Below the pieces are notes generated by a model that was not told the origin of the DNA, made no database searches, and saw only the letters and a list, made by a program, of their open reading frames with translations. DNA of 64,000 nt from CBDFKU01 sp965248975 (lineage in GTDB: Bacteria; Chloroflexota; Dehalococcoidia; Lucifugimonadales; JAGWBF01), in assembly GCA_965248975.1 (NCBI GenBank), contig CBDFKU010000013.1, forward strand, positions 124,001 to 188,000. The letters run 5' to 3'. This document shows positions 42,718 through 50,601 of the stretch, piece by piece. The translations under genes were made by a program, and so were the position numbers. The stretch's first letter is position 1; each line of letters begins with the position of its first letter.

Positions 42718-42783
42718 CCTCGCGATGATGCTCGTTTTGGAATTGACTCTGAGTTTCGATATATCGGTGGAAAGGCCGTTGGG

Positions 42784-43359
42784 ATGAGGCCACAGTATTG
42801 CGTTCAATGCGGTCAGAGCCTCCAGCGGGAGGGGCGCTTTTGCACGTCGTGTGGCGCGCCGGTAGCGACGGAGACGGCATCCGGCTGCCCAGGGTGCGGT
42901 CGGTCCGACGTTGGCGACGGCCTGTTCTGCCGCTGGTGCCAGCGCCTTCTTCGTGGAGGGGAAGGACCCCTGGAAAAGGCAAGCCCAGCCAGGAGATTCG
43001 TGGCCCTGATCCTGGACGATATACTCGTGATCGTTACTTTGATCATCGGGTATCTGATATGGTGGCTGATAGTGCTGGGTCGGGGCCAGACTCCTGGGAA
43101 GCAGCTTCTGGGCATCTGGGCGATCAAGACCACCGGTGAGCGGTCCGGATGGAGCAACACCTTCCTTCGGGAGTTCGTGTTCAAGGGGTTGGTTTTCGGA
43201 TGGCTGGGCGCTATAACCGGATACGTGGCTTACGCGCTGGACTATCTGTGGGCCCTATGGGACCGGGATACCCAGACGCTCCACGATAAGCTCGCCGACA
43301 CAGTGGTGGTGCGGGGCGTGTCACGGCCCTGCGTCCTGAAGTCTGAGGGAACGAGATGA
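42784..43359 (+). CDS. zinc-ribbon and RDD domain membrane protein
   Basis: A 191-residue protein. Two N-terminal zinc ribbons are visible: CVQCGQSLQREGRFCTSCG near residue 6 and CPGCGRSDVGDGLFCRWCQ near 35. An RDD membrane domain follows (RRFVALILDDILVIVTLI near 71, RGQTPGKQLLGIWAIKTTGE near 100, and RDTQTLHDKLADTVVV at the end). RDD proteins are small multi-pass membrane proteins, some of which exchange Na+ or H+. It lies between xseA and xseB and overlaps the xseB start by 4 nt. Confidence 0.85.
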   Translation: MRPQYCVQCGQSLQREGRFCTSCGAPVATETASGCPGCGRSDVGDGLFCRWCQRLLRGGEGPLEKASPARRFVALILDDILVIVTLIIGYLIWWLIVLGRGQTPGKQLLGIWAIKTTGERSGWSNTFLREFVFKGLVFGWLGAITGYVAYALDYLWALWDRDTQTLHDKLADTVVVRGVSRPCVLKSEGTR

Positions 43360-43619
43360 CCATGGCGGCCGGAGATAACTTAGAAGAAGATGGAGGCGGA
43401 CTCTCCTTCGAGGAGGCGTTCAGCCGGTTGGGCGAGACGGTGCAGGCCCTGGAGTCAGGGGGGCTGACCCTGGAGGCCGCCACAGGCCTGTACGAGGAAG
43501 GGATGCGCCTGGTGGAGCTGTGTAACCGGCTTCTGAGCACTGCCGAGCTCCGGGTCAACCGCCTGAAAGAGGCCTATGGCGAGTACCTGGCCCAAGGGCC
43601 GCTGGAGGACGAGGAGTAG
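43356..43619 (+). CDS. xseB: exodeoxyribonuclease VII small subunit
   Basis: An 87-residue XseB, partner of XseA (41479-42717). The conserved helical hairpin LSFEEAFSRLGETVQALESG is followed by LTLEAATGLYEEGMRLVELC, as in other XseB proteins, then a shorter end with NRLKEAYGEYL. The ATG at 43356 overlaps the stop of the RDD gene. It ends 1 nt before the PHP gene, so the block is tightly packed. Confidence 0.93.
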   Translation: MTMAAGDNLEEDGGGLSFEEAFSRLGETVQALESGGLTLEAATGLYEEGMRLVELCNRLLSTAELRVNRLKEAYGEYLAQGPLEDEE

Positions 43620-43620
43620 G

Positions 43621-44271
43621 GTGCTAAAGGTAGACCTGCACATGCACACCCACTTCTCCCACGACTCTGGAGCGCCGTCGCAGTCCATCGTCGACCGCTG
43701 CGTCAAGACGGGTCTGAACTACATCGCGGTAACCGACCACAACACCATCAAGGGCGCCCTGGAGGTCCGCAGCATCGCCCCGTTTCCCGTCATCATCGGC
43801 GAGGAGGTCAAGAGCTCGGCGGGGGACATCATCGGGCTGTTCCTCACTGAAGAGGTGCCCAAGGGGCTTCCTCCCATGGACACGGTGGACGCTATAAGGT
43901 CCCAGGGGGGGCTGGTCTTGGTGCCCCATCCCTTCGACCGGCTCCGCCCATCGGCCATCAAGCACGACGCCCTGCGCCAGATCCTGCCCCAGGTGGACAT
44001 CGTCGAGGCGTTCAACGCCCACGACCTGCTCATGCGGGATAACGACCGGGCCGCCGCCTTTACCCAAGAGTATGGCCTCGTAGCCGCCGCCGTCAGCGAC
44101 TCCCATACCCCGAGGGAGCTGGGACGCACCTATATGGAGGTCCCCGAGTTCGACGGCACCCCCGAAGGCTTCAAGGACGCCCTGTCCGGGGCCCGTCTGA
44201 TCACCAGACGGGCAAACCAGGTCCTGCGGCTGACCACCGTTTACATCAAACTGAAGAGGAAGTTTCGCTGA
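43621..44271 (+). CDS. PHP domain phosphoesterase
   Basis: A 216-residue PHP-type metal-dependent phosphoesterase. The N-terminal VDLHMHTHFSHDSG (HxH metal ligands) and YIAVTDHNTIKGALE are classic PHP motifs; GGLVLVPHPFDRLRP and VAAAVSDSHTPRELGRTYM supply further metal-binding His and Asp. The substrate may be a nucleotide or sugar phosphate, or a nucleic acid end. The GTG at 43621 is 1 nt after the xseB stop; the upstream reading from 43576 overlaps xseB and is less likely. It is 1 nt before the formyltransferase-like gene. Confidence 0.88.
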   Translation: MLKVDLHMHTHFSHDSGAPSQSIVDRCVKTGLNYIAVTDHNTIKGALEVRSIAPFPVIIGEEVKSSAGDIIGLFLTEEVPKGLPPMDTVDAIRSQGGLVLVPHPFDRLRPSAIKHDALRQILPQVDIVEAFNAHDLLMRDNDRAAAFTQEYGLVAAAVSDSHTPRELGRTYMEVPEFDGTPEGFKDALSGARLITRRANQVLRLTTVYIKLKRKFR

Positions 44272-44272
44272 C

Positions 44273-45073
44273 ATGCTGGAGATGGGTTGGTTCTCAACGG
44301 GCAGAGGCGAGGGCTCGCTGGGGCTCCTGAACTTCATACAAGGGCGCATCCTCAGGGGGGAGCTGGACGCCCGCATCCGTTTCGTGTTCAGCAACCGGGA
44401 GGCGGGGGAGGCAGAGGGCAGCGACCGCTTCTTTCGTCAAGTGGAAAGCTACGGAATCCCGCTGGTCAACTATTCATCCCAGAGGTTCCGCAAGGCGGTG
44501 GGTGGACGACTCGCCGACCATCGCTTAGAGTACGATCGCGAGGTGATGGCCCGGCTAACCGATTTCACCCCCGACGTATGCGTCCTGGCGGGCTACATGC
44601 TCATCGCCGGGGGCGAGATGTGCCGCTGGCGCACCATGCTGAACCTCCATCCCGCCCTGCCTGACGGCCCAAAAGGCACCTGGCAGGAGGTCATCTGGAG
44701 CCTGATCGAGTCCCGTGCGGACAAGACAGGAGCCATGGTGCACCTGGTTACGGAGGACGTGGACCGGGGGCCCGTGGTGTCCTACTTTACGGTGCCGATA
44801 GTAAGCGGCCCCTTCGACGTCCACTGGAAGGAGATTCAGGGAAAGCCGCTGGCGGAGATCAGGGAGACTCAGGGCGAGGAGCTTGCCCTATTCCGTTTGA
44901 TCAGGCAAGAGGAATACCGGCGCGAGCCCTATCTTTTGGGAGCTACTCTGAAAGCCCTGGCCCGTGGCGAGGCCACGGTGAGTTCGGGAAAAGTCCTGGG
45001 GCCGGATGGCGCTGCCATAGTGGAGGGACTGTGTCTGGACGAGGAGATCGAGGCGGCGCTGGCTTCCGGCTAG
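44273..45073 (+). CDS. formyltransferase-like protein (PurN/Fmt-type fold)
   Basis: A 266-residue protein whose N-terminal Rossmann-like half resembles glycinamide ribonucleotide formyltransferases. GLLNFIQGRILRGELDARIR is followed by VFSNREAGEAEGSDRF, then FTPDVCVLAGYMLIAG and the active-site region NLHPALPDGPKGTWQEVIW. DKTGAMVHLVTEDVDRGPVV matches the GxTVHxVxxxxDxGP motif of PurN. It differs from standard PurN in length and in the loop after NLHPALP, so it could be a divergent relative with another substrate. It converges with clpX, leaving a single base between the two stop codons. Confidence 0.8.
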   Translation: MLEMGWFSTGRGEGSLGLLNFIQGRILRGELDARIRFVFSNREAGEAEGSDRFFRQVESYGIPLVNYSSQRFRKAVGGRLADHRLEYDREVMARLTDFTPDVCVLAGYMLIAGGEMCRWRTMLNLHPALPDGPKGTWQEVIWSLIESRADKTGAMVHLVTEDVDRGPVVSYFTVPIVSGPFDVHWKEIQGKPLAEIRETQGEELALFRLIRQEEYRREPYLLGATLKALARGEATVSSGKVLGPDGAAIVEGLCLDEEIEAALASG

Positions 45074-45074
45074 G

Positions 45075-46385
45075 CTAAGCCGATCGCCTGAACTGGATGG
45101 GTATCTCGATGGGGTCTCCCGAGGTGGCCAGGAGTGTTGGAGGGGCCTTGCACAGGATAGTGTCGCCGTCAACTACGCAGCGCTCCACACCGGTCAGGGA
45201 AGGCAGTTCGTACATCACGTCCAGCAGGGTTTCCTCGATGATGCTGCGAAGGCCTCGCGCCCCCGTCTTCCGCTTTACGGCCTCAGCGGCGGCCCCCTCG
45301 AGGGCTTTTGGTGTGAACACCAGCTCCACGTCCTCCATGCTGAAGAGCCTCTGATACTGCTTGGTAATAGCGTTTCGCGGCTCGGTAAGCACCTTTATCA
45401 GGGCCCCTTCGTCCAGCGCGTCCAGGTATGCCGCCACCGGCAGCCTGCCGACGAACTCTGGTATGAAGCCGTAAGTCAGAAGGTCCTCGGGGATCATGTA
45501 CTGCAAGGCGCTGCCCCCGTTGGCGTCTCCGGACGACCCATCCACCGCCGGCGACGGATTGGGCTTGAACCCTAGCCGGGTGTTGCCCCTGGCGAGGCGG
45601 CGTTCTACGATCTCTTCCAGTCCGTCGAAGGCCCCGCCGCAGATGAAGAGGATGTTGTCCGTCTTGATCTGGAGAAACTCCTGGTAAGGGTGTTTGCGTC
45701 CACCCTGGGGCGGGACGTGGGCCACGCACCCCTCTACTATCTTCAGTAGCTCCTGCTGCACACCTTCCCCGGACACGTCCCTGGTGATGGAGCGGTTGGG
45801 GCCCTCTTTGCGGGCTATCTTGTCGATCTCGTCGATGTAGATGATCCCCTGCTCCGCCTTGGATATGTCCCAATCGGCGGCCTGGATAAGCCTGAGGAGA
45901 ATGTTCTCTACGTCCTCACCGACGTAACCAGACTCGGTGAGGGAGGTGGCGTCGGCGATGGCGAAGGGGACGTCCAGGATCCGGGCCAGGGTCTGGGCCA
46001 GAAGGGTCTTGCCACACCCGGTCGGGCCCATGAGGATCACGTTGCTCTTGTGGATCTCGACCTCTGATTCCCGGGCGCCGTTCCAGACCCGCTTGTACTG
46101 GTTGTACAGGGCTACGCTGAGGATCTTCTTCGCCCGAGCCTGGCCTATCACGTAGTTATCCAGGGACTCGTTGATCTCCCTGGGAGCGGGTGGTTTTCTG
46201 TGCCGGATCGCGACCGGTTTGGGGGCAGCCGGGGCGTTCTGGTCGATGACCTGCTTGCAGGCTCGGACGCACTCGTAGCAGATAAATACTCGGCCTGGGC
46301 CGGCCACGAGCCGATTCGTTTCCGTCTCGCCCTTCCTACAGAAGGAACACAGATAGACTCTGGAGCTGCCCCTGCTATTGGGCAT
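45075..46385 (-). CDS. clpX: ATP-dependent protease ATP-binding subunit ClpX
   Basis: A 436-residue AAA+ unfoldase that feeds substrates to ClpP. The N-terminal zinc-binding domain is visible (CSFCRKGETETNRLVAGPG, then CYEC). The Walker A motif lies in ILMGPTGCGKTLLAQTLARI, Walker B in GIIYIDEIDKIARK, and the sensor/pore region in SGEGVQQELLKIVEG and GFIPEFVGRLPVAAYLD. ARGLRSIIEETLLDVMYELP is the C-terminal signature. It follows clpP by 19 nt on the same strand. It ends 1 nt from the convergent formyltransferase-like gene. Confidence 0.97.
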   Translation of the reverse strand: MPNSRGSSRVYLCSFCRKGETETNRLVAGPGRVFICYECVRACKQVIDQNAPAAPKPVAIRHRKPPAPREINESLDNYVIGQARAKKILSVALYNQYKRVWNGARESEVEIHKSNVILMGPTGCGKTLLAQTLARILDVPFAIADATSLTESGYVGEDVENILLRLIQAADWDISKAEQGIIYIDEIDKIARKEGPNRSITRDVSGEGVQQELLKIVEGCVAHVPPQGGRKHPYQEFLQIKTDNILFICGGAFDGLEEIVERRLARGNTRLGFKPNPSPAVDGSSGDANGGSALQYMIPEDLLTYGFIPEFVGRLPVAAYLDALDEGALIKVLTEPRNAITKQYQRLFSMEDVELVFTPKALEGAAAEAVKRKTGARGLRSIIEETLLDVMYELPSLTGVERCVVDGDTILCKAPPTLLATSGDPIEIPIQFRRSA

Positions 46386-46404
46386 GCGCTACTCCACGAC
46401 GGAT

Positions 46405-47097
46405 TTAGCTCTGTTTCTGTTTCGCCTCGGCTGCGGCGTCGGCCTGGTCTGCGGCGTCGGCCTGGTCTGCGGCGTCGGCCTGGTCTGCGGCGTCGGCCTG
46501 GTCTCCACCGAGTACCTCGTCTATGATACCATATTCCAGCGCCTGATCTGCGGCGAGGTAGTAGTCGCGGTCGGTGTCCCGGGCCACCTTGTCGTAGGCC
46601 TGCCCCGTGTGTGCGGACAGTATCTGGCGGATCTTGTCCTGCATCCGGATGATCTCCCGGGCGGCTATCTCGATGTCGGAGGCCTGCCCCTGGGCGCCTC
46701 CCATGGGCTGGTGCATGTGGACGGTAGCGTTGGGGAGGGCGTACCTCTTTCCCTTTTGACCGCCGCTAAGGAGAACGGTGGCCATGCTGGCGGCCATGCC
46801 CACGCATATGGTGGACACCTCGGGGCGCACGAGGCGGATGGTGTCGTAGATAGCCAGGCCGGAGCTGATGACTCCTCCGGGGCTGTTAATGTACAGGTTG
46901 ATATCCCTTTCGGGGTCCTCTCGCTCCAGGAAGAGCAGCTGGGCGACGATCACGTTCGCCACGTGATCGCTAATCGGTGTCCCCAGGAAGACAATCCTCT
47001 CCTTCAGCAACAGGGAGTATATGTCAAAGGCCCGCTCTCCGCGCGGGCTGCTCTCGATAACCATCGGTATGATGTTATTCGGGTTGATCAGCGTCAT
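46405..47097 (-). CDS. clpP: ATP-dependent Clp protease proteolytic subunit
   Basis: A 230-residue ClpP serine protease with the catalytic Ser in CVGMAASMATVLLSGG, the His in ATVHMHQPMGGAQGQASDIE and the Asp in ARDTDRDYYLAADQALEYG. The start at 47097 (MTLINPNNIIPMVIESSPRG) has AAGGAG upstream; the ORF extends further, but that portion overlaps tig. The last 35 or so residues are an unusual acidic repeat tail (DQADAA x4, 46433-46504) not present in typical ClpP. It overlaps the tig stop, so the three genes form one operon. Confidence 0.96.
   Translation of the reverse strand: MTLINPNNIIPMVIESSPRGERAFDIYSLLLKERIVFLGTPISDHVANVIVAQLLFLEREDPERDINLYINSPGGVISSGLAIYDTIRLVRPEVSTICVGMAASMATVLLSGGQKGKRYALPNATVHMHQPMGGAQGQASDIEIAAREIIRMQDKIRQILSAHTGQAYDKVARDTDRDYYLAADQALEYGIIDEVLGGDQADAADQADAADQADAADQADAAAEAKQKQS
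46433..46504. repeat. four perfect 18-bp tandem repeats in the clpP 3' end
   Basis: Unit GCGGCGTCGGCCTGGTCT (plus-strand reading) at 46433-46450, 46451-46468, 46469-46486 and 46487-46504, encoding DQADAA repeats on the minus strand. Such slippage-prone tracts can vary in copy number between strains. Confidence 0.9.
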
Positions 47098-48514
47098 CGG
47101 GTTCCGCTCCTTCTTCGTGGGGTTCGTCTCCGGCCTCATCGGTCGCCGGGGCCGCGCCCTCCGTTTCGTCACTTTCGTCTGCCGGTTCGGGACCTTCCGT
47201 CGCGGCCGCGTCTTCTACCTCGGCCGGCTCCTCGTCCTCGGCCTGGACCAGAGCGGCAAGCCGGTCGAGCACCTTCCTGGTCAGCAGGGTATTGCCGATG
47301 GAGCTCCTGGCGTCCTCGGAGGAAAACAGCCGCCGTAGCTCGTCGCTGTTGTTGGCAGAGCCCGATACCATGCTGTCCACCTCCGCATCGATCTCCTCGG
47401 AGGTGACGTCAATGTCCTCGTCCTTCGCCAGGGTCCGCAGCACTATTGCACGGGTCAGCCGTTCCTGGGCGACGGGCCGGAGCTCCTCTCTGAGCTCCTC
47501 CTGGGTCTTCCCTACGCTCTTGAGGTAGGTGTCCATGTCAATGCGGGACCCCTCCAGGGCCCGTGTGCGGTCCTCCATCAGATGGTCTATCTCCCTGGTG
47601 GCGGTGAGTTCGGAGAACTCGATCGAGGCCCCCTCGATGACCTGCAGCAGCACCTTCTCCTGGAAGGCGCGTCGGGTCGTACTCTCGGCCTGTTGAGTCA
47701 TCTGCTCCAGCACGCTGGCGCGAAGGGCGTCGACGCTCTCGTGACCGTCCCCCACGCCCTTGGCGAACTCGTCGTTCAACTCGGGAAGCTGCTTCTCCTT
47801 GATCTCCGAGACCTTGACCTTGAAGCGGGCCTCCTTCCCGGCTATGCTGGCGTCGCGATAATCTTCGGGCACGGCCAGGGTGAACTCCTTGGACTCCCCG
47901 TGGCCGATGCCTTCCAGATGTATCGAGAACCCTGGAAAGGGTATTTCGTTATCCTGGGCTGGAAGGAACTCGGCGCCCTGGACGTCCACCACGCTGTTCC
48001 CTTCGATGGTCCCATCTACGTCCAGGGTCAGCAGGTCGCCGAATTTTACCGGTCGTTCGACGGGCTCCCATGGGGCCGAATCGTAGCGCATGCCCTCGAT
48101 GGAGGCATCCAGCTCTTCGTCGGTGACCTCGACGGGATCGGGGGTAAGTCGGAGGCTGCGGAAGCTCCCCAGGTCCACCGCGGGCTCCAGGGGGACCACC
48201 GCCTTGAAGGAAAGGGGCTCGATCTCCACCAGCTCGACGTCGGGCTCCCCCATGGTTTCGAGGTTCTCTTCCTTGATGGCCTTGTCCAACGACTCCTGCA
48301 GGATCAGGTCCAGGCTCTCTCGTACCATGGCTTCCTTGCCCATGAAGGTCTGCACTATGTAACGGGGGGCCTTGCCGGGGCGGAAGCCGGGGATCTGGAC
48401 CTTGTTGACGACGCGTTTGTAGGACCTCTCGAGGTAAGGTTCGATGTCGTCGGACTCAAGCTCGATATTGAGGGAGACCTGAAGCTGGGAAGAGTCTTCC
48501 CGGGTGATCTTCAA
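47075..48514 (-). CDS. tig: trigger factor
   Basis: A 479-residue ribosome-associated chaperone and peptidyl-prolyl isomerase. The N-terminal ribosome-binding domain holds IPGFRPGKAPRYIVQTFMG near residue 45. An FKBP-like domain (VKFGDLLTLDVDGTIEGNSV) spans about 150-240, followed by the helical C-terminal domain. The C-terminal 55 residues are strongly acidic (EEPAEVEDAAATEGPEP onward), longer than in many trigger factors. It starts at a TTG (48514) with GGAG upstream, and a consensus promoter lies at 48548-48576. It is first in the tig-clpP-clpX operon. Confidence 0.95.
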   Translation of the reverse strand: MKITREDSSQLQVSLNIELESDDIEPYLERSYKRVVNKVQIPGFRPGKAPRYIVQTFMGKEAMVRESLDLILQESLDKAIKEENLETMGEPDVELVEIEPLSFKAVVPLEPAVDLGSFRSLRLTPDPVEVTDEELDASIEGMRYDSAPWEPVERPVKFGDLLTLDVDGTIEGNSVVDVQGAEFLPAQDNEIPFPGFSIHLEGIGHGESKEFTLAVPEDYRDASIAGKEARFKVKVSEIKEKQLPELNDEFAKGVGDGHESVDALRASVLEQMTQQAESTTRRAFQEKVLLQVIEGASIEFSELTATREIDHLMEDRTRALEGSRIDMDTYLKSVGKTQEELREELRPVAQERLTRAIVLRTLAKDEDIDVTSEEIDAEVDSMVSGSANNSDELRRLFSSEDARSSIGNTLLTRKVLDRLAALVQAEDEEPAEVEDAAATEGPEPADESDETEGAAPATDEAGDEPHEEGAEPDDADQPE

Positions 48515-48547
48515 CCGCGCTCACTCCAAGGAGGTCGTTTAAAGCCG

Positions 48548-48576
48548 ATTATATCACAACGGCGAGTTTGTGAAAA
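48548..48576 (-). promoter_or_regulatory. promoter of the tig-clpP-clpX operon
   Basis: Minus strand TTTTCA (48576-48571, 4/6), 17-nt spacer, perfect TATAAT (48553-48548). The predicted start near 48541 precedes the TTG at 48514. The remaining bases to aspS (48577-48706) hold no gene that I can see. Confidence 0.55.
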
Positions 48577-48706
48577 GTTTCGCTCGCCGGAGCGGAATTC
48601 GTAGGCCCGGGCCGGTCCCGCCCACGGACTGACCTGCGACCCTTCCTGAACCTTTGGTGGGTTCACTCCTCAGGGACGGTAGTTTCAGCGGGTTTTCAGG
48701 CATCGG

Positions 48707-50524
48707 TCAGCTGAGGAGCCTCAGGTTCAGGTCTCGAAGCTGTTCGGAGCTGACGGGGGCCGGAGTGTCGAAGAGGAGATCGGTGCCGCTCTGGGTCTTG
48801 GGGAAGGCGATAACGTCCCTGATGGAAGGGGCGCCCGCCAGGATGGCCACCAGACGGTCTACCCCGGCCCCGATGCCTCCGTGAGGCGGGGCGCCGTACT
48901 CCAGGGCCTCCAAGAGCTGTCCGAATCGTTCCCGGGCCTCTTCGGGACCGATGCCGAGGATGCCGAATACCTTCTCCTGCAGCTCCCTGCTGTGGATACG
49001 GATGCTCCCGCTAAAAAGCTCGGAGCCGTTGCACACCATGTCGTAGGCCCGCGATTTTACTGACGCCAGATCGATATCGGCATCGCCCTCTTTGCCGGAA
49101 TAGGAGGCGATGGCGTCCATCCACTCAGTCCCAGGAGAGGTGAAGGGGTGGTGGGTCGAGTCCCACCGCCCCAGATTGGCGTTCCACTCGAAGAGGGGGA
49201 AGTCCACGACGAAGGCGAAGGACAGCACGTCGGGGTCGGCCAACTCCAGCCGCCGCCCCATCTCGTTGCGCAGGGCGTTCAGCGGCGGGTTTATCTCCTG
49301 GGGGTTGCCTGCCAGCAGCAGGATGAGGTCTCCGGGCCCCGCACCCGTCTTCATGGCCAGCTGTCGGGCCACATCGGGCTCCATCTTCAGCCCGGGAGAC
49401 GAGGCAACGTCACCTTCGGTAAGCTCTTCCAACGGGTGTGTGGTGCTGATCCGGATGTGGCTGAGACCCTTGGCGCCGTTGTCCCGGGCGAGCTGCTCAA
49501 GCTGGCCCAGCACGGCGAGGCTATATCCCGCCTGTCCCGGGGCAGCGAAACCCTTCACGACGCCGCCACCTTTGATTACGCTGTGGAATATCCTGAAGTC
49601 GGTCTTGAGGGCGATGTAGTTGACCTCCGCCATAGGCATCCCCAGACGCAGGTCGGGCTTGTCGGAGGCGTACCTTGACATGGCTTCGTCGTATGTGAGC
49701 CTTGGGAAGGGCCTGGTCAGCTTTTTGTCGGGGGTCACGGTCTCGACCATGGATGTGTACAGCTCTTCGGTGAGGGAGAGCACGTCGTTCTCGTCCACGA
49801 AGCTCATCTCCAGGTCCAGCTGGGTGAACTCCGGCTGCCGGTCCGCCCGGAAGTCCTCGTCCCTGAAGCAACGGGCGATCTGGAAGTACCGCTCCACTCC
49901 GGCCACCATCAGCAGCTGCTTGAGCTGCTGGGGCGACTGGGGTAGGGCGTAGAAGCTGCCTTTCTGCAAGCGGCTTGGGACCAGGAAGTCCCTGGCTCCC
50001 TCCGGGGTGCTCTTGAGCAGGATAGGAGTCTCCACCTCCAGGAATCCCCGCTGGTCCAGGAAGTCCCTGATGAACTTGATCAAGCGGTGGCGCAGTATCA
50101 GGTTCTCTTGCATCCTGGGCTTGCGCAGGTCGAGATAGCGGTACTTAAGTCGCAGGCTCTCGTCTACCTCGGAATCTTCGTTGATGTAAAAGGGAGGCGT
50201 GGGTGAGCTGTTGAGGACCTCGGCTTCCTGGGCGATCACCTCCACTAACCCGGTGGGCATGTTGGGATTCAAGGACTCCGGTGGCCTGCGGGTCACCTCT
50301 CCTTCGACGCGTAGCACCCATTCGGAGCGGACCTCGCCGGCGACGCGGTGGGGCTCGGGGTACAGCTCCGGATTGAGGACGACCTGTACCAGCCCCGACC
50401 GGTCCCGCAGGTCGATGAATATGATGCCGCCGTGATCCCTGCGGCGGTGCACCCACCCGGCCAGGGATACCCGGTTGCCTATGTCCTTTTCTCCAAGGTG
50501 TCCACAGCTGACACTTTTGAGCAC
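48707..50524 (-). CDS. aspS: aspartyl-tRNA synthetase
   Basis: A 605-residue class II aspartyl-tRNA synthetase of the bacterial type. It has the N-terminal anticodon-binding OB fold (VSLAGWVHRRRDHGGIIFID), motif 1/2 regions (RFLDQRGFLEVETPIL-like FLDQRGFLEVETPILLKST; QIARCFRDEDFRADRQPEFT), a GAD insertion domain in the middle, and motif 3 GIGAGVDRLVAILAG near residue 550. It starts at GTG 50524 with AAGGAG upstream. It is downstream of the DUF255 gene on the same strand. Whether it is discriminating or non-discriminating cannot be told here. Confidence 0.96.
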   Translation of the reverse strand: MLKSVSCGHLGEKDIGNRVSLAGWVHRRRDHGGIIFIDLRDRSGLVQVVLNPELYPEPHRVAGEVRSEWVLRVEGEVTRRPPESLNPNMPTGLVEVIAQEAEVLNSSPTPPFYINEDSEVDESLRLKYRYLDLRKPRMQENLILRHRLIKFIRDFLDQRGFLEVETPILLKSTPEGARDFLVPSRLQKGSFYALPQSPQQLKQLLMVAGVERYFQIARCFRDEDFRADRQPEFTQLDLEMSFVDENDVLSLTEELYTSMVETVTPDKKLTRPFPRLTYDEAMSRYASDKPDLRLGMPMAEVNYIALKTDFRIFHSVIKGGGVVKGFAAPGQAGYSLAVLGQLEQLARDNGAKGLSHIRISTTHPLEELTEGDVASSPGLKMEPDVARQLAMKTGAGPGDLILLLAGNPQEINPPLNALRNEMGRRLELADPDVLSFAFVVDFPLFEWNANLGRWDSTHHPFTSPGTEWMDAIASYSGKEGDADIDLASVKSRAYDMVCNGSELFSGSIRIHSRELQEKVFGILGIGPEEARERFGQLLEALEYGAPPHGGIGAGVDRLVAILAGAPSIRDVIAFPKTQSGTDLLFDTPAPVSSEQLRDLNLRLLS

Positions 50525-50601
50525 GCGCAGAGTCTCCTTATCGTATGGTGGAACGGAGTCCCTTCCAGCCGTCAGAGCGACCGGTGGGAAGTGGGCAGTC
50601 C

